Of a DNA stretch of 64,000 nucleotides, positions 30,606-42,051 are shown in pieces; position 1 is the stretch's first letter; each line of letters opens with the position of its first letter. The position numbers and the translations under genes were made by a program. The notes beneath the pieces are model-generated. The model ran no database searches. It was not told the DNA's origin and saw only the letters and a program-made list of their open reading frames with translations. Location of the stretch: NCBI RefSeq assembly GCF_000348985.1, contig NC_035932.1:310001-374000 (forward strand), given 5' to 3'. The DNA is from Huiozyma naganishii CBS 8797. Its lineage: Eukaryota; Ascomycota; Saccharomycetes; Saccharomycetales; Saccharomycetaceae.

Positions 30606-30791
30606 TCATTGCCAAGTGACATGGCGCCCCCTCTTTTACTCGTGCTTGTAATAGTTCAAAATATTTTGTATAAGAGGGCAGGCTATTTCTGACATCCCTC
30701 ATCCAGTCCATACATCTTCTCATCTTTCTTCCCTATCCTCAAGTATTCATTACCAGCGAGTACCAAAATCAACTAAACAGCAGTTACAATA

Positions 30792-31463
30792 ATGAGATTC
30801 ACTAATATAATTCAAGGTCTACTTGTCCTGTCTGGACTACAAGCGGTTCAAGGCAAATGGTACAGGCTAAAGCAGCACATGAGAGACTCCTACCAAGAAG
30901 CTGTCTCCAATATGCTGGATAAATTGGCACCTTATTCCACTGGTGAATTTAGGGATGAGGTTGCCAACATCACAGCACAAAGTTCCGAGGTTCTAAAAAC
31001 TTATGGAGACTTTGTGTTTCCCCTCCCACTTGTGGAGGGAATCCTGGCCAACAAGATGAAAATATTAGAGACCCATCCTGAGAATGTTACAACAATCTTG
31101 AATAACATCCAAGATGGGCTTCAGTTTGCCATCGAAACAACTCCAGACTTTTACCTGGAGAAAGTTAAAGACTACATAAAGGGTAAATCAAAACTACATG
31201 AACTTCTGCCCTTAGACTACTTTGAAAGTGGAGCGTTAGAAGAAATTGGCTCTCCGATGGAGTTTTTAACATTGGCAAGGACACCAAGGCACCCGAGACT
31301 GGAATCGTTTCTCAGGGGACTCATAGCAGTGATGGCCCTGTTAGGCGGGGCAATGGCGCTGTGCGGGTCACTGGGGAAATACCAGTGCAAGATGATTTTA
31401 ATGGTCGCGGCATTGACAATTCTAGTTTGGTCCTTACACCTTCGCAGAGAGTTTGGTGTGTAG
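30792..31463 (+). CDS. Orphan secreted or membrane protein
   Basis: I do not recognise this 223-residue protein. It starts with a typical signal peptide (a short basic start, then a hydrophobic core ending near LQAVQG, residues 1-21). A mostly helical, charged region with two Asn-x-Thr/Ser sequons (NIT near 60, NVT near 98) follows. The C-terminus has two closely spaced hydrophobic segments (GLIAVMALLGGAMALCGSL and MILMVAALTILVWSLHL) before a short basic tail, suggesting a hairpin membrane anchor with a lumenal or extracellular ectodomain. The AT-rich 5' flank (a TATA-like TTGTATAAG near 30666-30674) looks like a real promoter. It has no counterpart in the S. cerevisiae gene order here and may be a lineage-specific or fast-evolving gene. 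No function should be assigned. Confidence 0.7.
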   Translation: MRFTNIIQGLLVLSGLQAVQGKWYRLKQHMRDSYQEAVSNMLDKLAPYSTGEFRDEVANITAQSSEVLKTYGDFVFPLPLVEGILANKMKILETHPENVTTILNNIQDGLQFAIETTPDFYLEKVKDYIKGKSKLHELLPLDYFESGALEEIGSPMEFLTLARTPRHPRLESFLRGLIAVMALLGGAMALCGSLGKYQCKMILMVAALTILVWSLHLRREFGV

Positions 31464-31597
31464 CTTGTAAATATTTACGTACATCCTTGGCGTGTTCTGT
31501 ACCTCATATATTCCTTAGATAGAAATACCCTCCTGCATTTACAAAACTGACTGTTCACACATTGTACTTACAACAGTACGTGTGTAAGCAATAAGTA

Positions 31598-32879
31598 ATG
31601 GGTAGCAAAGATTCCACTGTCCTTTGGCCTCTGTCTCTAGCTCTTTCAGGTNNNNNNNNNNNNNNNNNNNNNNNNNNNNNNNNNNNNNNNNNNNNNNNNN
31701 NNNNNNNNNNNNNNNNNNNNNNNNNNNNNNNNNNNNNNNNNNNNNNNNNNNACGGATCCGGTTGAGCGGGAAAAGCTCGCAGTGCATTGCCAGGTGTACA
31801 ATGACAAGGTAGCCAAACACTTTCACCAACATCTGGATAACTTGGAGAAACTGCAGAAGGATTACAAAGATGCGGTTATCTGTTTCTCTCGGCTCATCGG
31901 ACAGAAGGCGGGACTCTACCGCCGCATGTATGAACCGGACTGCCGCTCTCACCTGAAAGTTAAACTGAAAGAAGAGGTTGCCTGGATACATTGTTTGTAC
32001 GTCAGACTGTAAATGGCACGTTTCACATCAGCTTGTGAACTAGGCAACATAATTGCCCGCTCTCTAAAGCATTGCATAAACTGGCGCATTACCGGCACCA
32101 TGACCATTATTCCAATATCCCGCAAGTTCTGAATACCCAGCCTCTGCTACGATCAGTTCGACCGCCTAGTCCCTATTATTAAACTCGACCCCATAGTCTC
32201 CCCATGCCCTAAGGCGAACGCTCATATACCAAGTGAGCTAGTACCCTCGAGAACAGAGCACGCCACCAACCCCAATTGGTGTGCGAGCTCCCAGTACCAT
32301 CAGAGCAGAAGGACCTGTGTGGTGAGAGGACGTACAAGAAGGACTACAATGAGTACGGCCAAACTTAAAATCTTAAAGTCATGCGCAAAGCTGAACTACA
32401 CCATTGAAAAAAAATCAATGCTATTGGGCACTCCGAGTCTACCAGATGTCGAAAAGTGATCCAATCTTTTATGAAAGGTTCAAAACTGTCCTGATCGGAG
32501 GGTTTCCACAAAGTAAAGGGCAAGGCAAAGAAGACAACAAAAGCCTTCTTCCGGAAACTTTTTAAGCGTGAATTGATTATAGGATAATCACAGTCTACTG
32601 CATTGAATTTGGGTAAAGATCCTTGAGGAAGATAACAATTCTTTGACGGCGATTGAGTCTACTAATGATGAGCGCTCTAGAAAAAAGCTGGAATCAGACT
32701 ACGCGCGGTACAGGGAGAAAGAGTTAAACAAGGTTCAGAGAAGACTCACATTAATGGAAGCAAACAATAAAACGTTGGCTCCGGAACTGGTGCGCTTCTC
32801 TAACGTCATTTCGGCAAAGACTTCCTCTTACGGCACCTTAGCGAAATGCTTCAGTCAAGCTACGTTCTGTCCAAAATAA
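31598..32879 (+). pseudogene. Relic of a BAR-domain gene (Rvs161/Rvs167-like)
   Basis: Plus-strand pieces in changing frames resemble successive parts of a BAR domain, the banana-shaped membrane-curving domain of amphiphysins. A possible start (ATG 31598, MGSKDS) runs into the N gap. Piece A (31752-32012) contains LEKLQKDYKDAVICFSRLIG, like the first BAR helices. Piece B (32133-32459) has IIKLDPIVSPC, comparable to the segment ending in VTPC in Rvs167. Piece C (32613-32879) contains DERSRKKLESDYARYREKE and NKVQRRLTLMEANNKTLAPE, comparable to the HKKLDLDRH... and late helices. Stops and frame changes between the pieces indicate decay. The comparison is from memory without alignment; the N gap hides about 100 bases or more. 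Piece C alone could still be part of another coiled-coil gene. Confidence 0.4.
31652..31751. other. Assembly gap (100 N)
   Basis: A run of exactly 100 unknown bases is a conventional scaffold gap of unknown real size. Frames called across it are not reliable. Confidence 0.99.
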
Positions 32880-33411
32880 ACGAAAATGCCATATGGGTCA
32901 AGTTTCATATCATCAGGCGCTAAACCAGGCCTCTCTAATCTCTGCAATTATAACATTTTGCATAAGCTAGTGCATTAATCGCACCCTGCTTCAACTGTTT
33001 TTTTATTACTATTGTATTAGCTTACCAAACAAAAATATTCCTACTTTTTAACCGGCCCCCCTCGTAATGCTTACTTCTAAGTCTACAAAGCTTGGAAGCC
33101 TCTAAAAACCCTTGAACTTCAGGTATTTGTGAGCTACTTGCAAAAGTGATGATGATGACGACAGCTGGAGAGAAAATTAAATAAAAAATATTTGTGTACT
33201 GTTGACTATTTTACAAAGAGTACAGGTAAAAACAGTATATTTTAACCCTTTTATGCCTCAATTATTGATATCTGATTGTCACATGGAGTAGAAAAATGTG
33301 TGTTGTACAAGGATTTCAAAACGAAACATGATAGACTTGATGAATGGAATAGGAAAAGATACTAATGTCGATGAGGAAAGAAACCCAACGACATGCGAGT
33401 AAAAAAACTTC

Positions 33412-34410
<999 letters not shown>

Positions 34411-34763
34411 TTATTCTATTGTATTTTTTTGTTTCGTGTTGCTACTAGATAGCTATCAACGACTATACCAAAACCACTGTACGGACTCAATACGTTGCCA
34501 ATCAAACACTACAAGAACGACGCCATTGAACAAACCACAACCAACTCAATTGAACTCTGTCAAATTTAGAGATGAGCTCTGAAAAATTTCACGACTCAGA
34601 AAAATTTTTCAGAAAGAAAAAAATATAAAAAATTTTCCAAAAATCACGTCACACGAAATTGAACAGTTTCTTGACCTTTAAATCGAAGAGGACCCCCCCT
34701 CTACATGGTCTACTACATCACGGTTGGAGTTTGTGTTTCTTCTGGGAAAGGAACAGGAGCGTA
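34411..34763. other. Divergent NOP1-TSC13 promoter region
   Basis: This 353-bp spacer lies between the two start codons. The TSC13 frame is open upstream but begins with TTG. Ribosome-biogenesis motifs at 34571-34610 are listed separately. Confidence 0.5.
34571..34610. promoter_or_regulatory. PAC- and RRPE-like motifs in the NOP1 promoter
   Basis: GATGAGCT (34571-34578) matches the core of the PAC element, and TGAAAAATTTC (34580-34590) plus AAAAATTTTTC (34600-34610) fit the RRPE element. In yeast these pair upstream of ribosome-biogenesis genes, which suits NOP1, 160-200 bp away. Confidence 0.6.
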
Positions 34764-35699
34764 ATGGTCACTGTAGAGTCTCGTTCTAAGTCGCTGCGCA
34801 GCTGCGAGCTGCAATTGGATGGGAAGACGTCGTTGGACGACGTGCTTGTCCAGATTTCGAAGCAAAACAAGGGTATAAGCAAGCACAGGTTACGGTTGAC
34901 GTACTTGAAGGAGAACAAGCAGGTGCCCATTATCGAGGATGCGTTTTTCAGTAAAGATGATGGCGCGTCTATCTCTGGAATGACTCTGTATGTCAAGGAC
35001 TTGGGCCCACAGATCTCGTGGAGACTTGTGTTTTTCATCGAGTACCTGGGTCCCATCTTGATCCATTCTGCGTTGTACTATTTGTCGACCAAGAGTGCTG
35101 CTCGTGAGAGATTCCACAGTAGGAGGCCGTACGACCCGTTTTTGAACCAGGTCGCCTATATATTGGTTATGGGACACTATTTCAAGCGGGAATTTGAAAC
35201 GTTGTTTGTGCACCAGTTCTCGTTGGCCACCATGCCGCTGTTCAACGTGTTCAAGAACTCGTTCCACTACTGGATTTTGAACGGTGCGATCTCGTTTGGA
35301 TACTTCGGTTACGGGTTTCTTCTGTCGAACGAACGCGTCTACGAAGTCTTGGACACTTTGAGACTGACTAAATTAAGCACTCTAATTGCCTTATTCGCAC
35401 TCGCTGAGACTTGGAACTTTTACATCCACGTCCGGTTGAGAGTCTGGGGGGACCAGCAGAAGGCATTGGGGAACGCAAAGAAACGTGTCCCGATTAATGA
35501 CGGTGTGTTTAAAGCGTTGGTCGCTCCAAATTATACGTTCGAAGTGTGGGCTTGGATATTCTTCACTGTGATCTTCAAGTTCAACTTCTTCGGTGTTCTG
35601 TTTTTGACTGTTTCGACAACCCAGATGTACCTGTGGGCACAGAAGAAAAACAAGAAGTACGGTACAAGAAGGGCTTTCCTCATCCCCTACATTGTTTAG
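34764..35699 (+). CDS. TSC13: Very-long-chain trans-2-enoyl-CoA reductase
   Basis: This protein of 311 residues (S. cerevisiae Tsc13, 310) catalyses the last step of ER fatty-acid elongation that supplies C26 chains for sphingolipids. It has an N-terminal ubiquitin-like region followed by about six membrane segments and a C-terminal steroid 5-alpha-reductase domain. The conserved Lys is in HYFKREFETLFVH, and the catalytic Tyr is in the PNYTFEVWAW block. It ends in a basic tail (KKNKKYGTRRAFLIP) typical of ER enzymes in this family. I chose the ATG at 34764 by length and because the open frame above starts at TTG. Confidence 0.95.
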   Translation: MVTVESRSKSLRSCELQLDGKTSLDDVLVQISKQNKGISKHRLRLTYLKENKQVPIIEDAFFSKDDGASISGMTLYVKDLGPQISWRLVFFIEYLGPILIHSALYYLSTKSAARERFHSRRPYDPFLNQVAYILVMGHYFKREFETLFVHQFSLATMPLFNVFKNSFHYWILNGAISFGYFGYGFLLSNERVYEVLDTLRLTKLSTLIALFALAETWNFYIHVRLRVWGDQQKALGNAKKRVPINDGVFKALVAPNYTFEVWAWIFFTVIFKFNFFGVLFLTVSTTQMYLWAQKKNKKYGTRRAFLIPYIV

Positions 35700-35807
35700 T
35701 TGCGTTTTGCTTATCAAGTTGCTTGTTATGATGTTTTTATGGCGATTATGCAATATAGTGGTGTGTACAGAACTGATGATAGAAAAAAATTCCGTATTTA
35801 GTTAAGC

Positions 35808-37346
<1,539 letters not shown>

Positions 37347-37521
37347 TCAAACAGGAGCAATTGGAGGATCCACGGGAGTAACACGACGGTTTTCAGTATC
37401 GCAGATGAGTCCTGATCTGTATCCATCAGTTCGAGGCGGATACATGAACAATTTCTAAAATTTCAGTAAACAGTGAAAGTAAGCGGTTTTAAAGAGAGAC
37501 GCCACTCGTAAACAACAACAG

Positions 37522-37527
37522 ACGCGT
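37522..37527. promoter_or_regulatory. MCB-like ACGCGT in the CDC7-ERP3 promoter
   Basis: One perfect ACGCGT, the MBF core, lies 191 bp upstream of the CDC7 ATG and 38 bp upstream of ERP3. A single six-base site can occur by chance. Confidence 0.35.
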
Positions 37528-37564
37528 TACGTGACTTGGCGTGCAACCATCCTGCTAAGCCCCC

Positions 37565-38266
37565 ATGAGAATGAACAGTCGTCGTCTGTTGCGGGTTGCT
37601 GCTATTGCTATTGCTGTTGTGGGGTGCCCCCATGCCTGGGCGTCACCGCTCACGTTTGAGTTGAAAGGTGGCCAGCGGGAGTGTTTCTACACGCTGACGC
37701 CGGACGTGGACTGCGATGTGTCGTACTATTTTGCCGTGCAGCAGTCTGCGAACAACGACTTCAAAATTGGGTACGAGGTGTTTGGCCCGGACTCTGCGAC
37801 GGAGGCGATCATCCGTCGCGAGGGCGAGCGGCAGGGCGAGTGGGGGTTTGTTGCCGAGCCCAAGGGCGAGTACTCTTTCTGTTTTTACGACCCTGGGCAC
37901 AGCGACAAAGTGGTGGACTTGGAGATCACGTACAAGTGTGCGAAGCAGGACGCGAGGGACCTGCGGCGTGCGGCACGCAAGAGGCAAAAGCCGTTGGGGG
38001 AGGCCCCCGGGCACGATGCAGCAGAGCAATTGCAAGGGTCCCTCGAGAACTCAGTCGACACGATTGAGAGACAATTGTACCAGTTGGAGCGGTCGATGCA
38101 GTACTACAAGACGAGAAACAACCGGAACCACGACACGGTGCAGTCCACCGAGCGCCGCATCGCAATGTTTTCCCTGTACGGTATCGTGCTCATCTTGGGC
38201 ATGTCCGCCGCACAGATCGCCGTGCTCCAATGGTTCTTCAAGGAGTCCCGCAAGCAGAAAGTATGA
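37565..38266 (+). CDS. ERP3: p24-family cargo receptor Erp3
   Basis: This 233-residue type I membrane protein of the early secretory pathway is closely similar to S. cerevisiae Erp3 (225). It has a signal peptide (to about ASP, residue 28), a GOLD domain with the paired cysteines (GQRECFYTL and YSFCFYD), a heptad coiled coil (SVDTIERQLYQLERSMQYYK), one membrane segment, and a short cytosolic tail with an FF signal (WFFKESRKQKV) for COPII and COPI binding. The divergent neighbour CDC7 is at 37331. ADE1 follows 215 bp downstream. Confidence 0.95.
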   Translation: MRMNSRRLLRVAAIAIAVVGCPHAWASPLTFELKGGQRECFYTLTPDVDCDVSYYFAVQQSANNDFKIGYEVFGPDSATEAIIRREGERQGEWGFVAEPKGEYSFCFYDPGHSDKVVDLEITYKCAKQDARDLRRAARKRQKPLGEAPGHDAAEQLQGSLENSVDTIERQLYQLERSMQYYKTRNNRNHDTVQSTERRIAMFSLYGIVLILGMSAAQIAVLQWFFKESRKQKV

Positions 38267-38342
38267 GTCCCCGTGCAATTGGCAACTGCAATTGCAACTG
38301 GGCGAGTTATTGCTGTGCGAAATTGGGTGAAATTTTTCTGGA

Positions 38343-38348
38343 GAGTCA
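38343..38348 (-). promoter_or_regulatory. Bas1/Gcn4-type TGACTC upstream of ADE1
   Basis: TGACTC on the minus strand lies 134 bp upstream of the ADE1 ATG, close to a TATATAAGG at 38409-38417. Bas1-Bas2 and Gcn4 activate ADE genes through TGACTC in S. cerevisiae. A six-base match is weak alone. Confidence 0.4.
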
Positions 38349-38481
38349 ACGATGGTACTCTGATTCTGACTTCTCTTGCGGTCTGTGCGATGGGTGTCTG
38401 TGTAGGTTGTATATAAGGGCATTGCCGTGTGGTGAGAGGGCAAACACGCAGAGGAACCAGTGCAAGCAACCAAGACCAACG

Positions 38482-39408
38482 ATGACGAGCATTTTGGAGA
38501 CGAATTTGGACGGGATCCTGCCCCTAGTTGCACGCGGGAAGGTGCGTGACATCTACCAAGTGGACAGCAAGACTCTGCTGTTTGTAGCGACGGACCGGAT
38601 CTCCGCGTACGACGTGATCATGGAGAACACGATCCCGGACAAGGGCAAGCTTCTGACGCAACTATCCGAGTTCTGGTTCGAATTTTTAAGCGGGGACATC
38701 CGCAACCACTTGGTGCCATTTGACCAGGGGAAGACGCTGTTCGACTACTTGCCCGAGGCTCTGTCCCAGGAGAAGTACCGCACGCAGTTGGACGGGAGGT
38801 CTCTGCTCGTGCGCAAGCACAAGCTGATCCCACTAGAGGTCATTGTGCGCGGGCACATCACGGGGTCCGCTTGGAAGGAGTACTTGAAGTCCGGGACCGT
38901 GCACGGTGCTGTGGCCCCCACTGGGTTGCAAGAATCGCAGCAGTTCCCAGAACCGATCTTCACGCCGTCGACAAAGGCTGATCAAGGCCAGCACGACGAG
39001 AACATCTCCGTCGAGCAAGTCGGGAAGCTTGTTGGCCGGGAGCTAGCGCAGCGGATCGGCGAGACCGCCGTGAAGCTGTACACCAAGTGCAGGGACTACG
39101 CACGCACGCACGGGATCATCATTGCGGACACGAAGTTCGAGTTCGGGATCGACGAGTCCTCTGGCGAGCTGATCCTCGTGGACGAGGTGCTCACCCCGGA
39201 CTCGTCCCGCTTCTGGAGCGGCGCACGGTACACGGTGGGCTCCTCGCAGGACTCCTACGACAAGCAGTACCTGCGCGACTGGCTCACGAAGCAGGGCGTC
39301 GCGGGGCAGCCGGGCATCTCCATGCCCGCCCAGGTCGTCGAGCAGACGAGGGCGAAGTACATAGAGGCCTTCGAGTGTCTCACCGGGCACAGCTACACCA
39401 GCAAGTAA
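38482..39408 (+). CDS. ADE1: SAICAR synthetase (purine biosynthesis)
   Basis: This 308-residue enzyme (S. cerevisiae Ade1, 306) joins aspartate to CAIR at a late step of IMP synthesis; loss gives red colonies in yeast. It begins with the ATP-binding GKVRDIYQVDSKTLLFVATD and has DRISAYDVIMENTIPDKG. The signature regions HKLIPLEVIVRGHITGSAWK and later LVDEVLTPDSSRFW are typical of PurC. The frame is open upstream into ERP3, but a TATA box and the family length fix the start at 38482. In S. cerevisiae ADE1 (YAR015W) is on chromosome I, together with YAT1 and SWH1, which follow here. Confidence 0.97.
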   Translation: MTSILETNLDGILPLVARGKVRDIYQVDSKTLLFVATDRISAYDVIMENTIPDKGKLLTQLSEFWFEFLSGDIRNHLVPFDQGKTLFDYLPEALSQEKYRTQLDGRSLLVRKHKLIPLEVIVRGHITGSAWKEYLKSGTVHGAVAPTGLQESQQFPEPIFTPSTKADQGQHDENISVEQVGKLVGRELAQRIGETAVKLYTKCRDYARTHGIIIADTKFEFGIDESSGELILVDEVLTPDSSRFWSGARYTVGSSQDSYDKQYLRDWLTKQGVAGQPGISMPAQVVEQTRAKYIEAFECLTGHSYTSK

Positions 39409-39431
39409 CCGTGTGTAACGTACGTAGCCAG

Positions 39432-39453
39432 CGCCGGTTTCGGATCACCGGCG
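39432..39453. terminator. Small hairpin after ADE1
   Basis: Perfect 7-bp arms CGCCGGT and ACCGGCG with an 8-nt loop stand 24 bp after the ADE1 stop. In yeast this may be only a 3' UTR structure; a terminator role is a guess. Confidence 0.3.
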
Positions 39454-39618
39454 TTGTGAGTAAGTAATCCGCATGACTCTCTTTTCGTGATTCAATATTT
39501 AAATTTCTCAGTGCTCGATGAGTTGTGTGTATATAAGGGTAGTGGGTTGGGGTTGTAGTTGGGTTGGAGTGGTTGTCCTCCTGTTACCGGCTGGCCAAGA
39601 CAGGGTGGTGTACCGACT

Positions 39619-41760
39619 ATGGCAAATACTCAAAATGTTGACTCTTTCAATCCGGTGTTGAAACGGCTGCCCGTCCCTGCGCTGCAGGATACGCTGAACA
39701 GGTACCTGGACAGGGTGGAGCCCCTACAGGACCAGAGGCAGAACAAGCGGACGCGGGATGCTGTGTTCTGCCCTGAGAACATGGAGAATCTTACTGTGCT
39801 GCACGAGAAACTGCTCGAGTACGACAAGCAGCTCGCTGTGGAGCAGCCGAAGTCGTCGTACATCGAGCAGTTCTGGTACGATGCGTACTTGCTGTACGAT
39901 GCGTCTGTCGTGTTGAACGTGAACCCGTTCTTCCAACTGCAGGATGACCCGACGTTGAAGGACACGGCTTTGTCGGAGGACGGGCCCTACGGTATTCACA
40001 CGGTGCAGATCAAGCGGACCGCGAAACTTGTTACCTCGATGCTCAAATTTATCCAACAGATCCGGAGACGCACTTTGAAACCGGATGTGCTGCGTGGCGG
40101 CGTACCCTTGTCGATGGACCAGTACGATAAGTTGTTTGGGTCCTCGCGGATCCCGCCTGGTCCAGGGGAGCAGTCCTGCCACTTGCAGAGTGACCCGACG
40201 TCGCACCACGTTATGGTGATGTACAAGTCGCAGTTCTACTGGTTCGACGTGCTAGACGTGCACAACAGGCCGATCTTCACCACACCGGCAGAGCTGGAGT
40301 ATAACTTGTACTCGATCCTTATGGACGGGAACACGGACCAGGACGTGCACAGACTGCCCTTTGGCGTCTTCACCACGGAGAGCAGAAGGATATGGTCCAA
40401 CATCAGGGACTACGTGGCGCAGAGCGAGGACAAGACGAACTGGAAGAACGTGAAGTTGATCGATTCAGCGCTGTTCGTCATTTGTCTCGACGACGTTGCA
40501 TTTGACGATACACCACAGGGCCAACAGGAGTTGGCAACCTCAATGCTCTGCGGGACCTCTAAAGTGCAACTCGACTTCAAGTCCGCGGCGATGCCCTTGA
40601 ACATCCAGAGCGGGACTTGTCTCAACCGCTGGTACGATAAGTTGCAACTGATCGTGACGATGAACGGGAAGGCAGGGATCAATTTTGAACACACGGGCAT
40701 CGACGGGCACACGGTGCTCCGGCTGGCCACGGACATCTACACTGACTCGATCCTGAGTTTTGCACGGGGGGTCACGGACAACGTCCCTGACATCTTCGAC
40801 CCGAACGGGCTGCGCGCCTCATCTGCGTCAGGGTCCCCGCCCCCTGGCAGGGAATCCTCCCCCTCCGCAAAGGCGAACTTGATCACGATCCCGCGGAAAC
40901 TCGAGTGGAAGATCGACCCGTTCCTGCTCTCATCCTTGCACTTTGCGGAGACGAAGATCTCGGACCTGATCTCGCAGTACGAGCTTGTGTCCCTGGACTT
41001 CGAGAAGTTCGGCGCCTCGCACATCAAGTCCAGCTTCAAGTGTTCCCCCGACGCGTTCACGCAGCAGATCTTCCAAGTCGCGTACTACGCACTGTACGGG
41101 AAGTTCGAGACCGTGTACGAGCCGGCGATGACGAAAGTGTACCAGAACGGACGCACGGAGGCGATCCGGTCCGTGACCGTGCCCTCCAAGAAGTTTGTCA
41201 AGTCCATATTCGACCGGCGTGCGACAGACGAGGACCGGAAACAGTTTCTCCAGGATTCTTGCAAGGAACACTCGAGAATCACAAGGGAGTGTTCCATGGG
41301 TCAAGGCCAGGACCGTCACCTGTACGCGCTGTACTCGATCTGGAACCAGTGGTACAGGGACGCAATGCCCTTGCCACCTCTCTTCAAGGATCGGTCCTGG
41401 CAACTGATGGCCACGAACGTGCTGTCGACGTCGAACTGTGGGAACCCGTGCCTGAGGAGTTTCGGGTTCGGGCCCGTGACGCCGAACGGGTTCGGCATCG
41501 GGTACATCATCCGGAACAACTCGATCTCGATCGTCGTGTCCTCGAAGCACAGACAGACGCAGCGGTTCGTCTCGCTCATCGAAAAATCGCTGCTGGAGAT
41601 CGACCACATCTTCAACAGGGACAAGAACTCGAACGCAGAGGAGACGGACTACCTCGTCAACTCGAGAGGACTCGTAGAGGCCCCAAACAAGACAAAATCA
41701 GACGACTTACGATACCTGCTAGCAGGCTACGACTACTTCGACGTGAGCGTCACAGGCTAG
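39619..41760 (+). CDS. YAT1: Carnitine acetyltransferase Yat1
   Basis: This 713-residue enzyme belongs to the carnitine acyltransferase family (S. cerevisiae Yat1, 687; the other paralogues are Cat2 and Yat2). It moves acetyl units between CoA and carnitine. The N-terminal block LKRLPVPALQDTLNRYLD is the family start. The catalytic His is in NFEHTGIDGHTVLRLATD near residue 360. The C-terminal part has SKKFVKSIFDRR and CGNPCLRSFGFGPVTPNGFGIGY. There is no clear mitochondrial presequence or peroxisomal SKL end, which fits Yat1 rather than Cat2. Its place between ADE1 and SWH1/OSH2 also matches YAR035W. The ATG at 39619 is first in frame. Confidence 0.88.
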   Translation: MANTQNVDSFNPVLKRLPVPALQDTLNRYLDRVEPLQDQRQNKRTRDAVFCPENMENLTVLHEKLLEYDKQLAVEQPKSSYIEQFWYDAYLLYDASVVLNVNPFFQLQDDPTLKDTALSEDGPYGIHTVQIKRTAKLVTSMLKFIQQIRRRTLKPDVLRGGVPLSMDQYDKLFGSSRIPPGPGEQSCHLQSDPTSHHVMVMYKSQFYWFDVLDVHNRPIFTTPAELEYNLYSILMDGNTDQDVHRLPFGVFTTESRRIWSNIRDYVAQSEDKTNWKNVKLIDSALFVICLDDVAFDDTPQGQQELATSMLCGTSKVQLDFKSAAMPLNIQSGTCLNRWYDKLQLIVTMNGKAGINFEHTGIDGHTVLRLATDIYTDSILSFARGVTDNVPDIFDPNGLRASSASGSPPPGRESSPSAKANLITIPRKLEWKIDPFLLSSLHFAETKISDLISQYELVSLDFEKFGASHIKSSFKCSPDAFTQQIFQVAYYALYGKFETVYEPAMTKVYQNGRTEAIRSVTVPSKKFVKSIFDRRATDEDRKQFLQDSCKEHSRITRECSMGQGQDRHLYALYSIWNQWYRDAMPLPPLFKDRSWQLMATNVLSTSNCGNPCLRSFGFGPVTPNGFGIGYIIRNNSISIVVSSKHRQTQRFVSLIEKSLLEIDHIFNRDKNSNAEETDYLVNSRGLVEAPNKTKSDDLRYLLAGYDYFDVSVTG

Positions 41761-42051
41761 CACATATCAACCACCACCAATTGACAGCACATATAAACGT
41801 AACGTACGTAATAGCATCGCTTACACTCATTACTATGGGGAGAACTCTTAACTATGTGTCTTATTCCGGGTGATACCTCGTGATACTTACGCCCCTTTTA
41901 AAGCGGATATTTGAACCTCAGTCACCCCGGGATGCAGTAGAGCAGCTGGTTCAGACGGGCCGGTAGTTGATAAGAGCAGGGACGGTTGCTTTAGAACCGG
42001 GTATTTGCTTACGTAGGAAGTTGCTTCTCAAACACGCACAATATCAGAGGT

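Larger units (their letters stand above)
28632..30791. other. 2.16-kb region without an intact gene
   Basis: This begins the poorly coding junction between the chromosome II-like and chromosome IV-like blocks. It includes the ETR1 promoter with a (TA)n run at 28695-28711, broken coding-like pieces at 28974-29253, and a diverged direct repeat upstream of the orphan gene at 30792. The rest has stops in all frames. I see no LTR ends, tRNA or palindrome. Confidence 0.5.
31464..33411. other. 1.95-kb region with gap and gene relics
   Basis: Between the orphan gene and NOP1 there is no intact gene. It contains a 100-N assembly gap, the BAR-like relic listed separately, and an AT-rich, stop-filled stretch (32880-33411) that holds the NOP1 3' region. 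Confidence 0.55.

Noticed and set aside
31539..31991. 150-codon minus-strand frame across the N gap
   Set aside because: It counts unknown bases as codons and starts opposite to the BAR-like plus-strand pieces.
38230..38481. N-terminal extension of Ade1 into ERP3
   Set aside because: The family starts at 38482, and a TATA box lies inside the extension.
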